A stretch of 64,000 nucleotides of DNA from Physcomitrium patens (taxonomy: Eukaryota > Streptophyta > Bryopsida > Funariales > Funariaceae): the NCBI RefSeq assembly GCF_000002425.4, contig NC_037253.1, forward strand, positions 187,169 through 251,168. Reading direction: 5' to 3'. The notes under the pieces are model-generated. The model was given only the letters and a program-made list of their open reading frames with translations. It made no database searches and was not told where the DNA came from. The translations under genes and the position numbers were made by a program. Every line of letters starts with the position of its first letter. Position 1 is the first letter of the stretch. Below are positions 12,463-22,852 of this stretch, piece after piece.

Positions 12463-15400
12463 CGTGCACAAAACCCACAGAACTCCCGCACGAAACTGGA
12501 TCGACGAAGTTCCTGCAACTCCTGATCTATCCAAGGAAGACGACGATCACAAGCAGATATAAGGCGAGATTCACGAAACCAACTCAGGAGAGGATCGAGA
12601 CACAGGTTGGGGCAGGAGGAGTCGATTGATTGTTCGATTGATCGGAGGAAGAGGAGTCCGGCTGGGGACCTAATGCAACCGAGATGGAGAAGAATGATTC
12701 GGGGATTCGGGGAGGGAGAGGTAGGCCACTTGGAAAGAGCGAGCGATGAGGGCGAATACGAATCACCGAACATTGCCGAAGAACATGAGGATCATCGTTA
12801 GCTTCCACCTGGCCTTTTTTTTATATTATTATTGCTGCTTCTCTCAACAACCCCAACTCCCAACCCCCTATCCCCCCACTTTTCGTTTCTTCCTGCATTC
12901 TATTTTTTGCCTACTTCAAACCTTTAACAAACCTGGTTGTGACACAGTTCGTCAATTTGTTCAATTGTTGATGTACATGGTTATCGACGCCGAGTCATCT
13001 CTCACGTGGGCAAACCTACTGGAACTTCCTAGTACTCGGCCACCGCACAGCGTCAATCTAATCAACCTTGAAGAACCCCAGTGTAAACTTTTTATTATTG
13101 TCTTTAAAGAAAGCCTTCTTATCGACCTGTTTTCGGTGGGTTCGTTCAGGATAGGAACTAGAGGACCTGTGTGTAGGGCAACAGTGGCATTGTCAGCGAA
13201 GTAATCCTCTGCCTTGAGTATAGAGGATGCAGGTTCCTTTCTGAGCGAAAAAGTATGCGTCGCGATTACACGGAGGATTGAGCTTGTGTGATTCCCCAAT
13301 TCGATTTTCTGTCATTATACATCTGACAGGGCGTGGGCAGATCAAAGAAATGACGAAATGGTGGGATAACTGGACATCCTTCCAGTATCATCCCATGTTC
13401 ATCAACATGCTGGGTGAGAGTTGGCTGGACAGAATGAATTTTTCTCGGATTGTATTGTGGAGTTTGGGCAGTGATCGAATTTCTATGACGAATCGTTTGC
13501 TGTGCCCTTCCTCAAGGCACTGGTGCAGGGTTCATCAATCTTACAAACAAGATTGCTGTCCCGCATCTGCAATTAGTATCTACATGGCATACGCGTTTTC
13601 GTGCAGTTATTAACCAGTATGGAAAAAAGGCATTAACCATGAAAGATGTCGATCAGGAGATGCAGAATGGAACGAAGATTTTATCTGCATTTAGCGATTT
13701 AGTATCAATAAAGCTGTAAGCATCCTAAGATAAGGATCCACACGTGAACAATGGGACATTCCCTGGGCTTCTGGGTGAGGTCCTTGGCCCGATTCCGACG
13801 ATGTCTGCAATTTCCGAGTCATAAGTCAACAGAAAACTAATCAACCTTCCTCGTGTACAGGAATTCCTGCACTTCTGTTCCATATCTGGGCGAGAGGGAG
13901 GGTTCAGGTGCGATCATAGAAGCTCAAGATTTAGAGCGTGGTGCATTTGGTCGACTTCCCATTACATTTTCAGTGGCTCATCTGCTGTATTTAGTCCATT
14001 TTGCCGTTGAACCTGCACCTGGTTCCCCTCCGGAGCTCGCCGTTGTAGTCAATGCAACAGTGAAGAGCTTTCTGTGCCCATTAGATGTGAGTAACATTCG
14101 ACACACGCAGGATTGCTCATTGTAATATCCAGAATGTCAGTTTTTTTATTTGTTCTGAGCTATTATTAACTAACTGTTATTATTATGGTTTTCTAGGTGC
14201 TTTGTCTTACAAATGACCAAACAGAACTTCTTCTACTATGGCATTTCGCTTTGTTTGAATATGTGGGTCCTCTTTAGATCCAGTTGTGTGTTCATTGTTG
14301 TGGTACACCCAGTGTGCCTAGAATCAAACTTGAAAAGTGGTTATATTTCTACTTAATGTTTTCAACTTAATATTTTCAACTTAATATTTTCAACTTAATA
14401 GGGAAGAAGAAGAAGGCAACGTGGTGAGTATTATTCAGAATTTTTTGTATTTGAAATTCTAATTAAATGTTTTTTTTTACATACATTCGGATTATGATTT
14501 TGAATATTTATTATTATAATTGAAGATATTGATTTTTTTTTTACATTTGCAAGAATGATTTTTTTTTTTTTTTTTTCTATTATATATACAATACAAAAAT
14601 AAAACTGGTGTTTGATGTTGAATGTAATAGTAAGGTAGAATATGAACATTTATTAATAATACATTACTGCTAATCTTTATTGTCTATATAGGTAGAATTA
14701 TTCTCATATTGTCTACTAATGGTTCAAACTTGTTTAATTAGTTTTTAAATAGAAACATTAATGAGTTTAAAAAAAATCATGATAGTCATATTTAAGATAT
14801 TGGCAAGTTATTAAAAATATAATATATAATTGAAAAAAAATAGAAATAATTTCAACTTTAATGATTTAAAAAAAAAGCTTTGTTGAAGAAAAAATGTATG
14901 GTGAATAAAAATCAACTTTAGTTTTAAAAAAAAATAAAATTAAGTATACTATAGAATTGCTGCACTAGCAATAGTTTAGAATTTAGATTTATATTCAATA
15001 AATTATACTTTATGGTAAATAAAATCTACCAATTGATTAAAAATAAATAAATAAATAAATAAAAATCTATACAAACCCAAATTAATGTCAATAGCTATCT
15101 ATCAACTAAAACATACAAATAATTTTTAAACTATTTATTTTGGAACTTTATCAAGTCATATTCTTTTAAAGTGCTTTTTAAGAATTTTAAAGATATCTCA
15201 TCTATTACTTTTGAACTTTTCAGCTTTAAATTCAAAAGTGATAATAAATACTTACAGAAGGGATTAATTTATGCAAATTAAGATAACTATTTTTAATATT
15301 TTGGATTAAAAAATTATTTATTATAAAGCCTCAAAGTTGAATTACAAAAAAGTTAGAATTTTTTTATGCTTTAGAGCTTTCAATAAAAAAAATAAATAGG

Positions 15401-16200
15401 CAAATGACGCAAATCATAAGCAAAATTAAATATTAAAAAGTTTATGCATGAAAGTAGTTAGAACTTGTACATGCAATCAAAGAGAAAAAAATCAAAATAA
15501 AATTTCTCATTACAGTAGTTTTTTATGGATATAATAACATTATAGCTATTCTAAACCTTTCAAATTTTATTGAGTATTATTTTTTTCTGTAACATGCAAT
15601 GTATTAGAAAAACTACAGAAGCATACTCACAAAAACACATGAAAGACATAGCTGTTTTACCAAAGTCTAAAAACAATACACATAAAATTGTCCTTTTACA
15701 AAACCAAGCAATAAAACTATTAAAACTACTAAAGTCAAACCAAAGAATATTCTTAATGCCAATCAAATAGAACATATATTGTGCTATAGGAGGCAATGCT
15801 TCCCACTCCCCTCTTTTCCTTCTTCTTTTTAAAACTCTCATCAAGATAGTTGGATTACATGGCAACCAAGTCTATAATATATATATATATATATATATTA
15901 AATAGAATACAAGCAATGTCTATAATGTAATTCAAATAATAATATAAAAAACTATTGTTATAAATAATAACAATGAAGTTTCTTTATTTAAAAATAGAAT
16001 TAATGCCAAAAAAATTGGTTAATATGTTTAAAATAATAAAAAATAAAATATAATATAATTTTTTATTTAAAAAAATTATAAATATAAATGACATGTATTA
16101 TTTTTATGATACAAAAATTAAATTTTTAATAAAAAATTACTTTTAAAATATTACAAAAAAATAAAATCATTGAATTATAATAAATTAAAATAATAATTAT

Positions 16201-16231
<31 letters not shown>

Positions 16232-16875
16232 GATAATAATATTTTTTTTTATTATGGTCTTATTTATTTATTTGGTTCTATTATTATATATTAATTAGCA
16301 AAATAGAGATTGAAAAACTTGATAACAATGACACTGCAACATATTTTTTTATTCAATTTTATAAATATCAAGAAAAGCTGTTGATAAATTTTTTAATATT
16401 AGAAGAAGAAAAAAGAAGAAAAAAAATATAAAAACTATAAATGGTTGCAATGACATAGTGCTAACTTTATAATATAAGAGCAAGTTTTAAGGGAAAAAAA
16501 ATTTAAATGTTATTAAAAAACTTTAGTAAGTTTGAGTAAGAGATGAAAAACATGATTTTATATATTTTTATATTTATTTTTTATACAATAATGGCTTTCA
16601 ATAAAAAGAAATATATGTTGGAAGAAAAAACATTGTGAATATGAACCAAAAATAATAACATGATTTTAAAAATTATAATATTGATGTTGCATTAGATGCA
16701 TCAATGAATACATAATTATCCAAAATAGAAACTAAAATGGTTTTACAAGAATCCATGATAAACTGCAAGATATAGTTTGAAGATTTCTAAAGTTGAAATA
16801 AAATATGAAGGCATATAAATTTGAAATATGATTATACATCGAAGTCATGGATTTTTGAGTAAAGTATTATCCTCA
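12463..16875. other. RPI promoter side and AT-rich intergenic DNA
   Basis: To about 14200 the composition is balanced, and the first few hundred bases should contain the RPI promoter and leader. I cannot recognise a protein in the short frames between 12.7 and 14.1 kb, and most of them begin without ATG. From 14.4 to 16.9 kb the DNA is very AT-rich with (AT)n runs at 15877-15898 and 16206-16231. No gene is visible. Confidence 0.5.
14359..14400. repeat. 14-bp tandem repeat, three copies
   Basis: TTTTCAACTTAATA is repeated three times head to tail without interruption. It marks the boundary where balanced sequence gives way to AT-rich DNA. Confidence 0.9.
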
Positions 16876-16880
16876 ACTCT

Positions 16881-17195
16881 TGTCACGGACACAGAAATAC
16901 AGACTCGAGATCTAACAAGAAGTTCAGGAAGAACTAGCAAGAACTAGATTAATCAGATGAAAACAACACCAGAGAGGTGAGCTAGAGCTCGAAGAGATGT
17001 GTTATCAAGACTAAAGAACTCTTCAGCCTCGATTCCAATATATACTTCTATTTAAGAAGCTTCTCAAGCAACTTCTACCAACTAGGAAGCTTCTAGAAGG
17101 TTCCAGAGACTTCCTTCTAGAAGGTTCTAGAAACTTATCTCTAGAAGATTCTAGAACCTTGTTTCTAGAAGGTTCTAAGGATTATGTCTCTAACA
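16881..17195 (-). repeat. 3' LTR of the chromovirus
   Basis: 315-bp terminal repeat, nearly identical to 22504-22847 over its first two thirds (+ strand order). The part from about 17080 to 17185 differs in length and arrangement because it is an array of TTCTAGAAGGTTC-type units. It contains GAAgcTTCtaGAAggTTC at 17086-17103 and further GAA/TTC clusters to about 17180. Confidence 0.95.
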
Positions 17196-17210
17196 TCACC
17201 CCCTCCTTTA
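17196..17210 (-). other. Polypurine tract of the chromovirus
   Basis: Directly inside the 3' LTR, the minus strand reads TAAAGGAGGGGGTGA. A purine-rich tract at this exact place is the primer site for plus-strand DNA synthesis in LTR retrotransposons. Confidence 0.85.
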
Positions 17211-17242
17211 GCTTCGAGGTCTTTGAGAAGCAATATTGTTGA

Positions 17243-17596
17243 TCAGTACCAATGCAAGAAAATGAAGATCTGTCGCATAACATCTGCTATGAACTCGAAC
17301 TGTTGTTCACGAGGCAAGTGGTTTATCGGCCCTTGAAGCCAATGGTAGTGGCCCACTCCTTCAATTTCTGACCAAGCATGAACTTCCGTATCCTTATTAT
17401 GAAATTGTCTTGCAAACACGCCTTCTGGTTGACCATCGTAAGCAGGCTCGGACTCAAATACAATCACCAATGATCGATTACTCTTTATCCGTCGTCTTCG
17501 TCGTGGTATAGGCGGTTCTTCATTTTGGGGTCGCCTTCGTGAGCTAGTCTGTTGAGATAATCTGATTGGCATAGTATCTATCTCTTGGCTATCCAT
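17243..17596 (-). CDS. Accessory ORF of the chromovirus, 117 codons, family unknown
   Basis: This frame starts with ATG, ends with TGA 47 bases before the 3' LTR and contains no stop, although pol just upstream is riddled with them. The product is hydrophilic. It has a basic Arg-rich stretch (PRRRRRIKSNR, about residues 32-42), which could be a nuclear localisation or nucleic-acid-binding patch. A C-terminal half is rich in aromatic residues, with GVGHYHWLQGPINHLPRE and a tail ending FIFLHWY. There is no signal peptide or transmembrane segment, so it does not look like an env gene. I do not recognise the family. A decayed copy of the C-terminal half occurs at the same position in the diverged element at 23.8-29.1 kb, so it belongs to the element family rather than being a chance frame or captured host fragment. 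Function is unknown. Confidence 0.7.
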   Translation of the reverse strand: MDSQEIDTMPIRLSQQTSSRRRPQNEEPPIPRRRRRIKSNRSLVIVFESEPAYDGQPEGVFARQFHNKDTEVHAWSEIEGVGHYHWLQGPINHLPREQQFEFIADVMRQIFIFLHWY

Positions 17597-17724
17597 ATCA
17601 GAAGACCAAACTATGGCTATTAAAAAAATTCTATTTTATCTTGGAGAAAATAACTACATCAACTACGAATTTTGGTGGTGCTCTCCCCCTTTCTTATATT
17701 CTTATATAAGCAAGCTTCAGAAAG

Positions 17725-20700
17725 AAGCTATCGTCGAACCGGCTTAGGTTTATGAAGATGTTGATAAAACTCATGTACCTTTTGTGGCGCATTGGCAAGA
17801 TTTTCAGCTGGCTCCCACGTTCGCTCATTAATGTCGTAGCTGCATCAATGAACAAGATACTCCAACTTGCCCCATTTTTGTCATGAATCCAGCACCTTTT
17901 CAACCCCGTATTCCTTGTGGTTCTTGATCTCAATACTAGGTGGCAGACATTGCACTCTTCCAGTAAAAGACGACTCTCAATAAGGCTCCAACAGAGAAAC
18001 ATGAAAGACTGGATGTACCTTCATAGAAGCCGGTAATTCCAGACGGTACGCCACTGGATTGATTTGCTTCTGGATGATAAATGGTTCCAATCTTCGATAG
18101 TCCAACTTATCACATGGTCACTTGGTCTTGATATTTCGTCAAAAAAGCCATGCTTTATCTCCAATTTTGAAAGTGGGTGCTTGATTCCAAAATCTATCTA
18201 CAGACACCTTGTAGGAATCTTGAGCGGATTGTAATTGAAGCTTCAACGTATTTTGAAGCTCTGATAGTTGTTTCGCAAATCCTTCAACTACTGGATTGTT
18301 ATTTGTTGATGGACTCAATAAATCAAGCTTCAGATGATACCCATAGTTGGAAAAGAATGGTGTATATTGAGTCGACGCATGGAGGGTGTTGTTATATGCA
18401 AACTCGGCTAGCGACAGATATGTGGTCCAATCGTCTTGCTGATAGTTGATGCTGCATCGTAAGTATTGTTCCAAGACTTGGTTCACCCGTTCCGTTTGGC
18501 CATCAGTTTGAGGATGAAAAGCCAAAGAAAGCTTGATATCCACCTTCAGTATCTCAAAGAGAGATCTCCAAAACTTTGATACGAACTAGGTTCCTTGATC
18601 TGATACAATATCATCTGGTAGTCCATGATATCGATACACATTATCGAAAAAGAGCCTTGCTGTGACTTCATTGGACAATGTCTTCTTGCAAGGAACAAAG
18701 TGCACTATCTTTGTAAGCCGATCTACCACGACAAAGATGTTGTCAAATGAGTTCGATGATGGAAGGTCCATGATGAAGTCCATGGAAACTGAAGACCATG
18801 GTCGACATGGAATCGGCAATGGCTGTAAGAGTCCATAAGAGCGATGCCGAGGATTCTTGGATCTTGAACAAATATCGCAGGAGAGGACAAAATCTTTCAC
18901 ATCCTTCCACATTTGAGGCCACCAAAAATCTCGAGAAATAAGCTCCAAGGTCTTGTTGAATCCAAAATGTCCCACAGCTGGAAAATTGTGGCGAGATTGA
19001 AGAACTCAGAGTCGTGTTGGTCCTTTTGGGATATACAACCGCTCCTCAAAGTATAAAAGATCTCTCTCCACCTTCTCGTCATTGACATGCTGCTTAATAT
19101 CAATGGCTACTGAATCTTTAATGGTCGCGGCACGTACCTAATTCAAGAAGTCACCATCAATTGGCACAATAGTAGCGCATAGCCGAAATTGCTTTGGCTT
19201 CAATAACATGGTACATTATTGATCGAACGCTGCTTCTCCAACCTTTGGTACAAGATACGATCTCCTCGATAAGGCATCAGATAGTCCTTGCTGCTTTCCA
19301 GGTCGACAAGTGATAACAAAATCGAACCTAGGTAGTAACATACTCCACCGAGCCTGACGTCGATTTAGAACTAGAGCCGACATGAAATACTCCTAATTCT
19401 TGTGATCTGTGTATACGGTCACTAGATGTGCAGCTCCTTCAAGAAAATGATGCCATTCTTGGAAAGAATCCACTATAGCAAGAAGTTCCTTATCGTGGAT
19501 CTTATAATTGATTTCAGGAGCAGAGAACTTTCGAAAATAGAATGCAACCAGATGGAGCTTCTTATCTTCTCCCATTTGTGAAAGTACAGCTCCCAAAGCA
19601 AAATCCAAAGCATTAGTTTCTAAATAAAAGGCCTTTGTAAAGTCTGGATGTACTAAGATTGGAGCCGTAGTAAATGGGGTCTTCAGGTCTTGAAACGCCT
19701 TCTCTGCTAGAGGTCCCCATTCCAGCTTATTCTTGCATGTCAACCGAGTGAGAGGAGTAGCAACTTGAGAGTAATTCTTGATGAAGATCCGATAGAAGTT
19801 GACAAAACTAAGAAAGCATTGTACGTCTCTAACTGTCTTTGGAACCTCTCAGGACACGATTGCTTCCACCTTCTTGGAGTCCATCTTCAAGCCTTCCGTA
19901 GACGCAATGAATCCCAAAAACTCCATCTCTATTTGGTGAATTAAACACTTCTCCAACTTGGCATATAGTCCTCGCTTGTGTAGTTTCTCTAAGACCAAAC
20001 GAACGTGCTTTTCATGCTCTTCCTTATTTTTGGAGAATATCAGAATATCACCCAAATAGATGACAACAAAATCGTCAAGGTACTCTCGAAAAATATCATT
20101 CATCATATGTTGAAAGACCGTTGGAGCATTGGTAAGACCAAAGGGCATGACATTATACTCAAAATGGCCATACCTTGTACGGAACGCTGTCTTCTACTCA
20201 TCTCCTTCCTTGATTCGTACGAGGTTGTAAGCTCCTCTTAGATCAATTTTTGTAAAAATCCTTGCACGTCGAAGTTGTTCTAAGAGACTAGAAATCAAAG
20301 GTAACGAATAACGATTCTTCTTTGTTATCTTGTTGAGGCCTCGATAGTCCACGCACATCCGCAATGAGCCATCTTTCTTCTTCACAAATAAGATGGATGC
20401 TCCAGCTGACGATTTTGAATGACAGATGAAGTTCTTGGCTAGATTCTCGTCGATATACTTCCGCAACTCCGCCAACTCTGTCTGCGATAGATTGTAGATT
20501 GGGCCAAAAGGCAGTTGTGCTCCTTCTTGTAAGTCTATGGCGCAATCATATGGTCTGTGTTCTCGTAGCATGTCGGCATTTTTCTTTTGAAACACGTCTT
20601 TAAAATCCTTATATTGCTCAGGTATACTTGTTGTCGAGATCTTCTCCCCGATTGTTGGAGTCGCATAAATGACAAACGGTGTGCATTCCTTGGACGATCT

Positions 20701-21192
20701 TATCAACGCTCTTGCTCCAATGAATAAAGATTTCTCTATTCGGGGTTTTCTACTAGGCTTGCTCTTGGATGGTTTTGTGGGAAAGATCATCTTTCGCAAC
20801 CTCCAATCTATGGATGGGTTATGCTTTTCTATCCAGGAAAGACCAAGAATAATAGGATTTGATGGGATTCTAATAATATTGAAAATAATATGACTACTAT
20901 GTCCCTTAAACATTACTTCTATAGGTTTTGATTCATGGGTGATACTACCAGACAATAAAGGTCGCCCATCTATGACCTCAACGTGAACAGGTTTGGATTT
21001 TTGTACTAAAAGGATCTTATGACGCTTCGCAAATTCTTCGTCTAAGAAACAAGCAGATGCTCTTGAATCTAATAATGCTAAGGTTTTCAGTTTCTGAGGG
21101 CCAATAAGCAAAAACATTGTAAAATAAAGGGCAGGTTGAGTGGAAAGAAAGGAACCTGGTTGTTGTTGCGATATTTCACTATCTAGCTGCAC
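17725..21192 (-). pseudogene. Chromovirus pol polyprotein, inactivated
   Basis: The frame begins one base out of register with the end of gag, consistent with a -1 shift or simple overlap. Domains in order are protease (LLDSRASACFLDEEF), reverse transcriptase (about 20550-19850), RNase H (about 19740-19390), integrase zinc finger and catalytic core (CDICSRSK; MDFIMDLP; HPQTDGQTERVNQVLE) and a C-terminal chromodomain (VHW.SYDINERTWEPAENL, about 17900-17730). Stops interrupt it at 20194, about 19856, 19393, 19006, 18586, 18139 and more. Most stand where related pol proteins have Trp, Gln or Arg (TGG to TAG, CAG to TAG, CGA to TGA). Catalytic positions are also changed: protease DSG is DSR, the RT YLDD box reads YLGD, and the first RNase H Asp is Asn. 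It cannot make a working enzyme. Confidence 0.93.
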
Positions 21193-21197
21193 GGTTC

Positions 21198-22223
21198 CTA
21201 TTGTGGCTGGGCATCCTCGTTTTCCTGAATAAACACGCCCCTAGTCTTGACAATATGTCGATTTTTCTTCTTGAGGTAATTTCCAACTTTGTGGCCTTCT
21301 TCACCGCAATACAAGCATAGACCTTCCTCCATACGCTGTTTTTTTTCTTCTAGAGTAAGGGATTTGACACGTACCGCATCAATTTGTATGTCTTCTACCT
21401 CTGAATGTGAATTCACGCTGCTTGTCGACATAGTTGGGGCATGGTGAACCATATGTTGTCTTGAACGTTGGTCTTCGTGACGTTGGAATAGGCGATTATC
21501 GCACTTCATAGCTTGGCTAATAGCTTCGTTGAGCATTTGTGGATCAGGAAGAGTTAACAGCAAATCTTTCACATCGTCCCTTAAATCCCAATAGAATTGA
21601 CTCATCAACGCTTCTTCATCCCAATTGATGTCGCATGCTAATTGCCTGAAGTCCGATGCATAGACTGATGTACAGTGCATCCCTTGTCGTAATGACCAGA
21701 TCTTTGTTGTAGCCCATCGAACCTTGTCGTGTTCACCAAATACTTCCGTAAATGCCTCCAAAAAGGTTTCATAGTTATTTAGTATGGACGATCGTTTCTC
21801 AAACAAAGGAACAAACCATGATAGAGCTTGCCCTATAAGTAAGGTTCTAACAAGCCCAACACATGACTCCTCCGTTGAATAGCGTTCGGGCTGTAAAATT
21901 GTTATCAACTTGATTTGATTGACGAATCTTTGAAACTTGGAACGCGTACCATTGAACTTGTCTGGAAGGCTAACTCGGGGCTCCTTATGTTGTAGAACCA
22001 GCGGTGCTTGTCGAACCTGAGGTAAAGTTGCTTCTCCAAGTGCAGAAGTTTGAGACTGGTGCAACCTAGATTGTGCCATCTCAGATGCTCCATCATCATG
22101 AAGCCTTGCCACGACTCCTTCAATCTCTGCAGTTCTTTGCGATAACGTAGCGAGGGCATTCATAATAGCATCCAACTTGGACTTCAAATTTTTTGTCATA
22201 CTAATGTCTTGGCCCCCGGCCAT
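21198..22223 (-). CDS. Chromovirus Gag protein, intact frame
   Basis: Gag forms the retrotransposon particle and packages RNA. The 341-residue frame runs from ATG to TAG without interruption. It has an N-terminal helical region (about 10-50) and a Retrotrans_gag-like core beginning near RVSLPDKFNGTRSKFQRF and including WFVPLFEKRSSILNNYETFLEAF. A C-terminal CCHC-type knuckle, CLYCGEEGHKVGNY, has Tyr where the last Cys should be. The same position is Tyr in the decayed relative at 24.5 kb. The start is the first ATG after the leader. Confidence 0.9.
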   Translation of the reverse strand: MAGGQDISMTKNLKSKLDAIMNALATLSQRTAEIEGVVARLHDDGASEMAQSRLHQSQTSALGEATLPQVRQAPLVLQHKEPRVSLPDKFNGTRSKFQRFVNQIKLITILQPERYSTEESCVGLVRTLLIGQALSWFVPLFEKRSSILNNYETFLEAFTEVFGEHDKVRWATTKIWSLRQGMHCTSVYASDFRQLACDINWDEEALMSQFYWDLRDDVKDLLLTLPDPQMLNEAISQAMKCDNRLFQRHEDQRSRQHMVHHAPTMSTSSVNSHSEVEDIQIDAVRVKSLTLEEKKQRMEEGLCLYCGEEGHKVGNYLKKKNRHIVKTRGVFIQENEDAQPQ

Positions 22224-22257
22224 TCTAAGAGAAGGACAGAAATGACTCTACAAGAAG

Positions 22258-22485
22258 ATAATATTGGTTTAGAGGAGGGTACTCCGCAACTTCTAAAATG
22301 CCTTAAGAGCTTCAAGAAAAGGGGTAATCCACTCTCTCCAAGAAGAATAAGACTCCAATATTGTAACAAAAGAAGTATCAGTTTAGAGGAGGGTAATCCG
22401 CAACCTCTAAAATACTAGTATACTTTCAAGCAGAGGGATAATCCACACTCTAACAAAGAAGAAACTAGCTCTGATATCTGAGGTG
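22258..22485. repeat. Duplicated untranslated leader of the chromovirus
   Basis: Between gag and the 5' LTR two diverged copies of a roughly 114-bp unit lie head to tail. Each contains TTTAGAGGAGGGTA.TCCGCA followed about 50-60 bases later by a GGGGTAATCCAC/GGGATAATCCAC box. It could be a packaging or translation-control region, as leader duplications in retroelements sometimes are. That is inference. Confidence 0.7.
22468..22479 (-). other. Primer-binding-site-like sequence (initiator Met tRNA)
   Basis: On the minus strand this reads AGATATCAGAGC, ten of twelve identical to TGGTATCAGAGC, the complement of the initiator-Met tRNA 3' end used by most plant LTR elements. It lies 24 bases inside the LTR, farther than usual, so the assignment is tentative. 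Confidence 0.5.
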
Positions 22486-22659
22486 AGTACAATCTCAATA
22501 AACTGTCACGGACACAGAAATACAGACTCGAGATCTAACAAGAAGTTCAGGAAGAACTAGCAAGAACTAGATTAATCAGATGAGAACAACACCAGAGAGG
22601 TGAGCTAGAGCTCCAAGGGATGTGTTGTTGAGACTGAAGAACTCTTCAGCCTCGATTCC

Positions 22660-22667
22660 AATATATA
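22660..22667 (-). promoter_or_regulatory. TATA box of the chromovirus LTR
   Basis: The minus strand reads AAGTATATATTGG here, a good plant TATA element. It lies 42 bases and more downstream of the heat-shock-element array, the expected arrangement for a U3 promoter. The same TATA sequence is kept in the 3' LTR (about 17036-17045). Confidence 0.7.
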
Positions 22668-22708
22668 CTTCTATTTAAGAAGCTTCTCAAGCAACTTCTA
22701 CCAACTAG

Positions 22709-22827
22709 GAAGCTTCTAGAAGGTTCTAGAGACTTCTTTCTAGAAGGTTCTAAGGACTATGTCCCTAATATCTTCTACTAACTAAGAAGCTTCTAAAAGG
22801 TTCTAGAAACTTGTCTCTAGAAGGTTC
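22709..22827. promoter_or_regulatory. Array of heat shock elements in the LTR
   Basis: Heat shock factors bind alternating GAA/TTC triplets at 5-bp spacing. Here four clusters have this exact geometry: GAAgcTTCtaGAAggTTC at 22709-22726 (with a further near match), TTCtaGAAggTTC at 22738-22750, GAAgcTTC..(AAA)..TTCtaGAA at 22786-22808, and GAAggTTC at 22820-22827. They sit upstream of the TATA box. The other LTR has an equivalent array at about 17086-17180. Binding is inferred from sequence. Confidence 0.75.
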
Positions 22828-22852
22828 TAAGAATTATGTCTCTAACAACTCT

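Larger units (their letters stand above)
16881..22847 (-). mobile_element. Complete Ty3/gypsy LTR retrotransposon (chromovirus) with accessory ORF
   Basis: The element is 5967 bp long and lies on the minus strand. It is flanked by a perfect 5-bp target duplication, ACTCT, at 16876-16880 and 22848-22852. Both LTRs have TG...CA ends. Order in the sense direction: 5' LTR (22847-22504), PBS-like site, repeated leader, gag, pol (protease, reverse transcriptase, RNase H, integrase, chromodomain), an additional 117-codon ORF, polypurine tract, 3' LTR (17195-16881). Integrase follows RT, which is the Ty3/gypsy order, and the chromodomain places it among chromoviruses. The LTRs are nearly identical outside one repeat array, so the insertion is much younger than the neighbouring copy at 23.8-29.1 kb. 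Pol is dead (stops and lost catalytic residues), while gag and the accessory ORF are open. Confidence 0.95.
22504..22847 (-). repeat. 5' LTR of the chromovirus
   Basis: 344-bp terminal repeat. In the sense (minus) direction it starts TGTTAGAGACATAA, runs through a repeated TTCTAGAAGG array, then a TATA box and the R/U5 part ending CGTGACA. It is the promoter-bearing copy. It is 29 bp longer than the 3' LTR because of rearrangement within the repeat array. Confidence 0.95.

Noticed and set aside
11601..12562. Plus-strand frames of 85-144 codons
   Set aside because: Antisense shadows of the ribose-5-phosphate isomerase exons.
12746..13613. Frames of 110-150 codons on both strands
   Set aside because: No recognisable domain, frames start in non-coding-like sequence and overlap one another; treated as intergenic.
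20005..20893. Plus-strand frames within the chromovirus
   Set aside because: Antisense to recognisable RT and protease coding sequence.
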